The notes beneath the pieces are model-generated. The model searched no databases. It was not told where the DNA came from and saw only the letters and a program-made list of their open reading frames with translations. 64,000 bases of DNA from Vulcanimicrobium winogradskyi (GTDB taxonomy: Bacteria > Vulcanimicrobiota > Vulcanimicrobiia > Vulcanimicrobiales > Vulcanimicrobiaceae). Position numbers and translations under genes: made by a program. Where the stretch lies: positions 1,736,001-1,800,000 of the forward strand of contig PLDA01000002.1 of assembly GCA_003134965.1 (NCBI GenBank), given 5' to 3'. Positions 58,014 through 64,000 of this stretch are shown one piece after another (position 1 is the stretch's first letter; every line of letters starts with the position of its first letter).

Positions 58014-59015
58014 GTGTCTGACATGACGGGGATCGGTATCCTAGGGATGGGGAAGACCGTTCCGACCAACCAGATCACGAATGAATCGATCGAGGCGGCC
58101 GCCGGACTGCCGCCGGGGACGATCGAGCAGAAGACGGGCGTGAAGGCGCGCTACGTCGCTCGCGAAGGCGAGACGGCCTCCGCGCTCTCGGCCGAGGCAT
58201 CCCGGCAGGCGATGGAAGCAGCCGGCGTGTCGGCGGACCAAATCGGACTCGTGCTTGCGGCGACGTTCACCGCCGACTACGTCATGCCGGCGCTGGCGTG
58301 CAAGATCCACCAATTGCTCGGAACGAAACACGCCGCCGCCTTCGATCTCATGGCGAACTGTACGGGCTTTCAAGTCGGCCTCAGCGTGGCGTCCGAGAAG
58401 CTCACATGCGATCCGTCGCTGACACATGCCCTCGTCGTCGGAGCGGCGCTACAGTCGCGCTTCGTCAATTGGAACGATCCCAATTCCGCGCTCTATTTCG
58501 GCGACGGCTTCGGGGCGGCAGTGCTCGGCCGTGTACCGGACGGATACGGATTTCTCGCGCACGACATCTTCTCGCACACGGCGGTGTACGAGTCGGTGCG
58601 AATCCGGGGAGGCGGCTCGAGCCACCCGATCCGGCCGGAGAACGTACACGACCTGCTCAACTACTATGAGATCAACGGGATGGACGTGTGGAAGCAGGTC
58701 GCGCAGCACCAGCCGACCTCGATCAAGCGCGCGCTCGAGAAAGCCGGGTTGGCGGTCGACGACGTCGATTTCTTCATCTTTCATCAGGCCAATCTGCACC
58801 TGATCACCTATTTGATGGGCAAGATGAAGGTTCCGATGAGCAAGACGTACACCAACGTCGCGGAGATCGGAAACACCGCGGAGGCGTCGATGGCGATCGC
58901 GCTCTGCGAGGCGGTGGAGAAGAAGCTGATCAAGAAGGGCGACGTCGTCGTGATCTCGGGCGTCGGAGCCGGCTTCACGTTCGGGGCATCGGTGATGCGC
59001 TGGTGGGAACCGTGA
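58014..59015 (+). CDS. Ketoacyl-ACP synthase III (FabH-like)
   Basis: 333 aa from GTG 58014 (GAGGGG upstream; ATG 58023 is also in frame). Triad: C116 in FDLMANCTGFQVGL, H257 in FFIFHQANLHLITYL, N287 in AEIGNTAEASMAIA. N-terminal GIGILGMGKTVPTNQITNE and C-terminal VISGVGAGFTFGASVMRW are typical. It condenses an acyl thioester with a malonyl or other ACP-bound group. Its place next to FkbH-like and ACP genes, and the lack of FabD/FabF/FabI genes, separate it from ordinary fatty acid synthesis. The stop overlaps the MaoC-FabG fusion start (GTGA). Confidence 0.95.
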   Translation: MSDMTGIGILGMGKTVPTNQITNESIEAAAGLPPGTIEQKTGVKARYVAREGETASALSAEASRQAMEAAGVSADQIGLVLAATFTADYVMPALACKIHQLLGTKHAAAFDLMANCTGFQVGLSVASEKLTCDPSLTHALVVGAALQSRFVNWNDPNSALYFGDGFGAAVLGRVPDGYGFLAHDIFSHTAVYESVRIRGGGSSHPIRPENVHDLLNYYEINGMDVWKQVAQHQPTSIKRALEKAGLAVDDVDFFIFHQANLHLITYLMGKMKVPMSKTYTNVAEIGNTAEASMAIALCEAVEKKLIKKGDVVVISGVGAGFTFGASVMRWWEP

Positions 59016-60232
59016 GCTATACGCGCGAGAAGACGACCGTGCGCGTCCTCGACTTCGACACGATCGCGGTCGGCGACCGCGCCGAGTTTCGTCATACCAT
59101 CGAACAGGCCGATGTCGAGGCGTTCGCCGCGCTGACCGGTGACTACAACCCGCTGCACGTGGACGCGACCTTCTCGCGGCGCACCTTGTTCCGGCGCCCC
59201 GTCGTGCACGGAATGCTGAGCTCGTCGTTCATCTCTACGATGATCGGTACCGTGCTGCCCGGCAGCGGGGCGCTCTGGACCTCGCAAACGCTGGATTTTC
59301 TGGCACCCGCCTTCGTCGGGGACACGATAACGGTGATCGCGACGGTCGAGCAGAAATCCGTTGCAACGCGGATGCTGACGTTGCGAACCGTCGTTGTAAA
59401 CCAGCATGGGCGCGAGCTCGTCGCCGGAAAAGCGCAAGTGAAGGTCCTCGATGTGAGGGAAGAGGAGGCTGCCATCCCAACGACCGACACCCCGCGCGTC
59501 ATTCTGATCACCGGGGCGAGCAAAGGAATCGGCGCGGCGATCGCCGCGACGCTCGCGCGGGCGGGCCATGCCGTCGCCGTGAACTATCACCGGTCCGCCG
59601 AGGAGGCGCGTGCGCTCGTCGCGGAGCTATCCGCCGCCGGGCATCGGTCCGTGGCCGTCGCCGCGGACGTTGCGAACGAGTCCGCGGTTCGCGCGATGTT
59701 CGCTTCCGTTGAGGAATCGCTGGGCCCCGTCGACGACGTGATCCACTGCGCCGCCCCGTTGCCGGTGCCCAAGCCGTTCGAGTCGCTGTCGTGGGACGAC
59801 TTTCAGGCGCAAATCGACACGCAGCTCCGCGGCGCATTCAACTGCGCAACGGCCGCGTTGCCGGGCATGATCGGGCGCGGCGGCGGCAGCCTGCTCTTCA
59901 TCGGGTCCGTGTTCGCCGACGGAGTTCCTCCGGTGCAGCAGTCACCGTACGTGGTCACGAAGGCCGCGCTCGTCTCGTTCGCGCGCACGCTGGCGGTCGA
60001 GTACGGGCCCAAAGGCATCCGCGTGAACGTCATCGCGCCGGGAATGACGCAAACCGACATGATCTCGAGCCTCCCCGACAAGGTGAAGATGCTCACCAAG
60101 ATGCAGACGCCGCTCCGGCGGCTCGGCGATCCGCAAGACGTGGCGAACGCGGCCGAGTTCCTGGTCAGCTCGCGAGCGCGCCATATCACGGGTGAGACGA
60201 TCCGGGTCGGCGGCGGCATCACGATGAGCTGA
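59012..60232 (+). CDS. MaoC-like dehydratase fused to FabG-like reductase
   Basis: 406 aa from GTG 59012 (GTGA overlap). Residues 15-150 are a hot-dog MaoC domain: LTGDYNPLHVDATFSRRTLF (D44, N46, H49) and PVVHGMLSSSF. Residues 160-406 are an SDR: VILITGASKGIGAAIAATL, VIHCAAPLPV, FIGSVFADGVPPVQQSPYV with VTKAALVSFA (Ser-Tyr-Lys) and IRVGGGITMS. MaoC hydratases act on 3-hydroxyacyl thioesters and FabG on 3-ketoacyl thioesters, so the fusion would channel a two-step beta-carbon process. Both halves keep their active-site residues. I know such fusions only as occasional; here it is clearly one open frame. Confidence 0.92.
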   Translation: MSYTREKTTVRVLDFDTIAVGDRAEFRHTIEQADVEAFAALTGDYNPLHVDATFSRRTLFRRPVVHGMLSSSFISTMIGTVLPGSGALWTSQTLDFLAPAFVGDTITVIATVEQKSVATRMLTLRTVVVNQHGRELVAGKAQVKVLDVREEEAAIPTTDTPRVILITGASKGIGAAIAATLARAGHAVAVNYHRSAEEARALVAELSAAGHRSVAVAADVANESAVRAMFASVEESLGPVDDVIHCAAPLPVPKPFESLSWDDFQAQIDTQLRGAFNCATAALPGMIGRGGGSLLFIGSVFADGVPPVQQSPYVVTKAALVSFARTLAVEYGPKGIRVNVIAPGMTQTDMISSLPDKVKMLTKMQTPLRRLGDPQDVANAAEFLVSSRARHITGETIRVGGGITMS

Positions 60233-60262
60233 CGCTGCCGTGTATCGTAAGACGATCCCTCA

Positions 60263-62107
60263 ATGAACGCCGACATCCTCGCCGACTTCCTCAGCGGCAG
60301 TCACGAAACGAGCACTTACGCGCGTTACGCCGCAGTCGCGAACGTGCTGGAGAGCAGCACACCCGAGCAGACCGGGCTGCCCGTGCTCAAAGTCGCATTG
60401 CTGCGCAATTTCACGGCGGAACCGCTCGTTCCGGTCCTTGCGGGCGAGATCTTCCGCGCGGGATACCATCCGCGCTTTTACGTCGGAGACTTCGACGCAA
60501 TCCAGGCCGACGTGCTCGATCCGAACAGCCGGCTATACGCATTTCAACCCGACTTCATCATCCTGGCGCAGTGGCTGGAAGCGCTCAGCCCCGCGCTCAC
60601 CACCGCCTTCATCTCCACCTCGCCGCCGGACCGGGCGGCCGAGGAGGAACGCATACGCCTGCACGTTCGCACGATCGTCGGCGCGTTGAATGCCAACGTG
60701 CGCGCGCCGATCTTGCTCAACAATTTTCCGCTTCCGACGCAACCGACGCTCGGGATCTTGGATTCGCAGTCGACCGGCTACCAGACGCACACGATCCTGC
60801 GCCTCAACGCCGCGATCCTCGCCGATTCCGCGGAGACGAGCGACGTCTCGATCGTCGACTTCATGAGAGTCTTCGCGGCGCACGGGACGGCGAACTTCGT
60901 CGACGAGCGCTACTGGCACGTTGCGCGGGCACCGCTCTCGCAGAAGGCGCTCGTCCCGATCGGCACGGAGTACGTCAAGTTCATCCGAGCCCTCCGCGGT
61001 CAGGCAAAGAAGTGCCTCGTCCTCGACTGCGACAACACGTTGTGGGGCGGAGTCGTCGGCGAGGACGGGTTGGCCGGCATCCAGCTCGGACCGACGTACC
61101 CGGGCTCCTGTTTCGTTGCGCTGCAGCGGGAGATTCTCAACCTGCACGATCGCGGCGTGATCTTGGCTCTGTGCAGCAAGAACAACGAAGCCGACGTGCT
61201 GGAGGTCTTGCGAGATCACCCGGACTCGGTGCTGAAGGAAGAGCACTTCGCGGCACGCCAGATCAACTGGGACGACAAGGTCACCAATCTGCGCCGCATC
61301 GCCGAGGAGCTCAACATCGGGCTGGACAGCCTCGTCTTCGTCGACGACAATCCGTTCGAGGCGACCTTCGTGCGCGAACAGCTCCCCGACGTAGCCGTCA
61401 TCGCACTCCCCCCGAAGGCGTTTGCATCGTACCGCTCGCTTCTGACGGCCCCCGGCTACTTCGACACGCTGTCGTACACGGCGGAGGATCGCCGCAAGAA
61501 CGCGATGTACGGGGAAAACCGCCGGCGAAAGGCGCTGGAGTCGACGGCGTTGTCGCTCGATGCCTACTTGTCGAGCCTCGACCTCGAAGTCGACATCGGG
61601 AATCCCTCGGAAGTGGATGTCCCGCGCGTCGCGCAGCTCACCCAAAAGACCAACCAGTTCAACTTGAGCACCGTGCGCAATACCGAGGGTGACATTCGCG
61701 CCTTCATGGCCGCCGACGCGTTCGACGTCTTCGCCCTCAAGGTGCGCGACCGCGTCGCGGACCTCGGCCTCGTCGGCGTGGCGATCGTCGCGTACGACGG
61801 TCCGACGGCGACGATCGAGAGCTTCCTCATGAGCTGCCGCGCGATCGGGCGCGGTGCCGAGGATGCCTTCCTGGCCGTCGTCGTCCGCCATGCCGCGGAG
61901 GTGCGAGGTTCGGAGGTGATCGTCGGAACCTACGCTGCGACGAACAAAAACGAGTTGGTTCGCGATTTCTATTTGCGGCACGGCTTCGTCCGGATCGACG
62001 AATCTAGGGATGACCGGTGGTCCCTTACCACGACCGGCGGACACGGGCCGAACGTGCCGGCCTGGATTCGCGTAACGAACGGAGTAGACACCCATGCCAT
62101 CCGGTAA
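60263..62107 (+). CDS. FkbH-like HAD-IIIC acyl-loading enzyme
   Basis: 614 aa from ATG 60263. The N-terminal 230 residues are an SGNH-like alpha/beta region (PILLNNFPLPTQPTLGILDS, NFVDERYWHVARAPLS). Then comes the HAD-IIIC core: CLVLDCDNTLWGGVVGEDG with the two Asp near residue 254, LCSKNNEADVLEVL and VFVDDNPFEATFVRE. The C-terminal GNAT-like part has TQKTNQFNLSTVR and DRVADLGLVGVAIV. FkbH-type enzymes convert 1,3-bisphosphoglycerate to D-glyceryl-ACP; others act in polysaccharide decoration. An ACP gene starts 14 bases before its stop, so a glyceryl-ACP or related product is likely. Confidence 0.93.
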   Translation: MNADILADFLSGSHETSTYARYAAVANVLESSTPEQTGLPVLKVALLRNFTAEPLVPVLAGEIFRAGYHPRFYVGDFDAIQADVLDPNSRLYAFQPDFIILAQWLEALSPALTTAFISTSPPDRAAEEERIRLHVRTIVGALNANVRAPILLNNFPLPTQPTLGILDSQSTGYQTHTILRLNAAILADSAETSDVSIVDFMRVFAAHGTANFVDERYWHVARAPLSQKALVPIGTEYVKFIRALRGQAKKCLVLDCDNTLWGGVVGEDGLAGIQLGPTYPGSCFVALQREILNLHDRGVILALCSKNNEADVLEVLRDHPDSVLKEEHFAARQINWDDKVTNLRRIAEELNIGLDSLVFVDDNPFEATFVREQLPDVAVIALPPKAFASYRSLLTAPGYFDTLSYTAEDRRKNAMYGENRRRKALESTALSLDAYLSSLDLEVDIGNPSEVDVPRVAQLTQKTNQFNLSTVRNTEGDIRAFMAADAFDVFALKVRDRVADLGLVGVAIVAYDGPTATIESFLMSCRAIGRGAEDAFLAVVVRHAAEVRGSEVIVGTYAATNKNELVRDFYLRHGFVRIDESRDDRWSLTTTGGHGPNVPAWIRVTNGVDTHAIR

Positions 62108-62345
62108 CGACACGAAGTTGAAGCAGACGCTGGCGCAGGTCCTGGGCGTTCCGGAAAGCGGTATCGGCGATGAAACGTCGATGGACACGGTGCCGCAGTG
62201 GGATTCGCTGAAGCACCTCAACTTGGTGCTCGCAATCGAGGAGCAATTCGGCGTGTCGCTCACCGAAGAGCAGTCGTTCGAGATCTTGAGCTACCCCCTC
62301 GCGAAGGCCGTCCTCGCCGAGCACGGGATCGACTTCGCAGCATGA
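62094..62345 (+). CDS. Acyl carrier protein
   Basis: 83 aa, ATG 62094 overlapping the FkbH gene end by 14 bases. The phosphopantetheine site is TVPQWDSLKHLNLVLAIEE with S38. Length and motif are canonical for a free-standing carrier protein. The next gene overlaps by ATGA. FkbH-type enzymes load a partner carrier encoded beside them, so this is the expected glyceryl carrier; it is separate from the 99-aa carrier at 56237. In a dlt-like reading it would instead play the role of DltC. Confidence 0.93.
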   Translation: MPSGNDTKLKQTLAQVLGVPESGIGDETSMDTVPQWDSLKHLNLVLAIEEQFGVSLTEEQSFEILSYPLAKAVLAEHGIDFAA

Positions 62346-63736
62346 GCGCCGCGAACGATCGCGCCACGGTCGCGATCGACACCGTGATCGCGCGAATGGC
62401 GGGGTACGGTCCGAAGCCGGCGATCTTCTTCAAAGGCATCGAGTACAGCTACGAGCGGTTTCTAGAGCTGGTCGCGGGCTGGCGGGCCCGCTTCGCAGGG
62501 CTGGGCATCAGCGCCGGCTCGGTCGTGGCCGTGCTCGGTGACTACTCGCCGAGCACGTGTGCGCTCTTCTTCGCGCTGATGCAGGAGCGCGCGATCGTCG
62601 TTCCCTTCACGAAGAGCATCCACGCCGAGTTGGAGCGATTCATCGAGATCGCTGGCGTCGAAATCCTGATCACCATCGACTCGGACGACCGCGATGAGGC
62701 GCGACGCATCGGCGGCCTGCCCAAGAACGCATTGATCGAGGCGTTTCTGGCGGAGGGGATGCCCGGGCTCGTCGTCTTCACGTCAGGGTCGACCGGCGAA
62801 CCGAAGGGCATCCTGCACAACTGCGAGCACGTCATGAAGAAGTTCGCCACGGAGCGGCCGGGGTGGCGCTCGATCCTCTTCCTGCTCATGGACCACTTCG
62901 GCGGGTTCAACACGTTTCTCGGAGCCTTCGCATACGGCGGCGTTGCGATCTGCGTTCGCGACCGCAGCCCGGAGGCGGTCTGCGAGTCGATTCAGCAGGC
63001 TCGCGCGACGCTGCTGCCGACGACGCCCACATTCATCAATCTGCTGATCGCCTCGAACGTCTATCGTGCGTTCGACTGCTCCTCGGTTCGGATGATCACC
63101 TATGGAACCGAGGTGATGCCGGAAGCGACGCTCGCCAAGGTCCGCGCGATCTTCCCGAACGCGCAGATCAAGCAGACCTACGGGCTCTCCGAGCTCGGCG
63201 TGCTGCGCTCGAAATCAGAGAGCGACGCGTCGCTATGGGTCAAAATCGGGGGCGACGGGTTCGAAGTCAAGATCATCGACGACGTGTTGTGGGTTCGGTC
63301 CGAAGCGAACATGGTCGGGTATCTCAACGCGCCGAGCCCTTTCGACGACGAAGGCTGGATGTGTACGGGCGACCATGTCGAGACGAAGGGCGAGTACATG
63401 CGCATCATCGGCCGCAAGTCGGAGATGATCAACGTGGGCGGGCAGAAAGTGTTCCCGGCCGAAGTCGAGACGGTGCTGCTCGAGGCGCCGAACGTTCGAG
63501 AGGCGACGGTTTTCGGAGCGCCGCATCCGATCATGGGGCAAGTTGCGCACGCTCGCATCTCCTTGCACGCGCCGGAGTCACCCGAAAGCGTCACCGAGCG
63601 GCTGCGCGCGCATTGCATCCGGCGCCTTCAGAAGTACAAGATCCCGGTCCGTTTCACGATCGTCGCGGATGAGACGCTGCGATCGGACCGCTTCAAGAAG
63701 ATCCGGTCCGGCCTTTCGGATGCCCCGATATCGTGA
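62342..63736 (+). CDS. AMP-dependent acyl ligase
   Basis: 464 aa, ATG 62342 (ATGA overlap). Adenylate-forming motifs: GLVVFTSGSTGEPKGILHN near residue 146, MITYGTEVMPEATL, IKQTYGLSELGVL, WMCTGDHVETKGEYM (D of A7), IIGRKSEMINVGGQKVFP (A8), and the A10-like Lys in SDRFKKIRSG. It is rather short for acyl-CoA ligases (about 500-550). It activates a carboxylic acid as adenylate and passes it to CoA or to the adjoining carrier protein, as DltA does with D-alanine. Which acid is used cannot be read. The next gene starts within its stop (GTGA). Confidence 0.93.
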   Translation: MSAANDRATVAIDTVIARMAGYGPKPAIFFKGIEYSYERFLELVAGWRARFAGLGISAGSVVAVLGDYSPSTCALFFALMQERAIVVPFTKSIHAELERFIEIAGVEILITIDSDDRDEARRIGGLPKNALIEAFLAEGMPGLVVFTSGSTGEPKGILHNCEHVMKKFATERPGWRSILFLLMDHFGGFNTFLGAFAYGGVAICVRDRSPEAVCESIQQARATLLPTTPTFINLLIASNVYRAFDCSSVRMITYGTEVMPEATLAKVRAIFPNAQIKQTYGLSELGVLRSKSESDASLWVKIGGDGFEVKIIDDVLWVRSEANMVGYLNAPSPFDDEGWMCTGDHVETKGEYMRIIGRKSEMINVGGQKVFPAEVETVLLEAPNVREATVFGAPHPIMGQVAHARISLHAPESPESVTERLRAHCIRRLQKYKIPVRFTIVADETLRSDRFKKIRSGLSDAPIS

Positions 63737-64000
63737 AGATCCGCGACGCCCAGGACGGCGATTTCGCGGCGATAGCACGAATGGCTCAGCGCAGCGATCT
63801 GTTCGTCGGTGAGCTGAGCGAAGCCGGCTTTCCGTCGATGCTTGCGTGGCTGTACGTCGAAGCGCCCTCGAAGATACGGCTGCAGTTCGTCGCGGAACAC
63901 GAAGAAGAGGTGGTGGCGCACTACGGAGCGGCGTCGATCGAGTACAAGCTTTACGACGAAACCTGCGTCGCCGGATTCGCCTCGAACTTGGTCATCGACC
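63733..64000 (+). CDS. GNAT-family acyltransferase, partial at the window edge
   Basis: GTG 63733 overlaps the ligase stop (GTGA). The first 89 codons are open to the end of the window. The start VKIRDAQDGDFAAIARMAQ is a typical GNAT N-terminus, and the edge residues AGFASNLVID resemble the central acetyl-CoA-binding strand. The rest of the domain lies outside. Co-translation with the acyl ligase and carrier protein suggests that it transfers an acyl group onto an amine or hydroxyl acceptor of the same pathway. Confidence 0.68.
   Translation, partial: MKIRDAQDGDFAAIARMAQRSDLFVGELSEAGFPSMLAWLYVEAPSKIRLQFVAEHEEEVVAHYGAASIEYKLYDETCVAGFASNLVID

Noticed and set aside
60533..62263. Long minus-strand open frame opposite the FkbH-like gene
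   Set aside because: Antisense shadow of a strongly supported gene; no ribosome site or recognisable motif.
55500..63736. Reading the last cluster as an ordinary fatty-acid synthesis operon
   Set aside because: No malonyl transferase, FabF-type synthase or enoyl reductase is present, while FkbH, PPTase, two carriers and an AMP ligase point to a specialised pathway.

Overview
The window is a GC-rich, gene-dense bacterial stretch with very short intergenic gaps. GTG starts are common, and many gene pairs overlap by four bases (ATGA or GTGA). An LptD/OstA-like outer-membrane barrel, lipobox lipoproteins and several polysaccharide export routes indicate a diderm bacterium. Composition and gene style would fit a Candidatus Eremiobacterota-like or similar uncultured lineage, but no rRNA or marker gene here proves this. 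No tRNA, rRNA, CRISPR array, phage or insertion sequence was recognised.

Layout. 0.05-2.7 kb (minus): a secreted carbohydrate-binding-like protein and an LptD-like barrel. 2.7-3.9 kb: phosphopentomutase (deoB). 3.8-11.7 kb (plus): a polysaccharide operon with a priming sugar-phosphate transferase, MurJ-type flippase, O-antigen polymerase/ligase, giant multi-domain glycosyltransferase and Wzx-type flippase. 11.7-19.5 kb: a complete GDP-D-glycero-D-manno-heptose set (GmhA, GmhB fused to transaldolase, HddC, HddA). It is interleaved with an epimerase, a nucleotide-sugar dehydrogenase relative lacking its catalytic cysteine, an SDR and a Gfo/Idh/MocA oxidoreductase. 19.7-26.8 kb (minus): three lipoproteins sharing a tectonin-like beta-propeller. 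One is truncated, one is fused to an M30-like zinc metallopeptidase and one to a subtilisin; a decayed fourth end lies on the opposite strand. 26.8-43.5 kb: methyltransferases, GT2 glycosyltransferases, two YfhO-type membrane proteins and a Wzm/Wzt-type ABC exporter. 43.5-49.7 kb: an MBOAT acyltransferase, an SGNH protein and a small membrane protein ending in FIYTDF (DltX-like), divergent from two NHL-propeller/SGNH fusions. 49.7-55.5 kb: a GT2, a PIG-L deacetylase, a TylF-like methyltransferase and a GT-C-like membrane protein. 55.5-64 kb (plus): an acyl-carrier pathway with phosphopantetheinyl transferase, two ACPs, SDR, MBL hydrolase, KAS III, MaoC-FabG fusion, FkbH-like enzyme, AMP ligase and the start of a GNAT protein.

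How it fits together. The region looks like a locus for building, modifying and exporting a heptose-containing surface glycan. The most notable inferences are three. First, MBOAT + SGNH + DltX-like microprotein, together with a carrier protein and AMP ligase further along, reproduces the parts list of the dlt acylation system on a polysaccharide locus. Second, an apparently uncharacterised beta-domain with an R-x-D-V signature recurs at least seven times, four times on the same two-helix membrane anchor beside large membrane proteins. Third, one lectin-like propeller is shared by secreted proteases of two unrelated catalytic types. The pairing of FkbH, ACP and KAS III in the last 9 kb also recalls tetronate assembly. 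Function assignments rest on motif reading by eye; no database search was possible.
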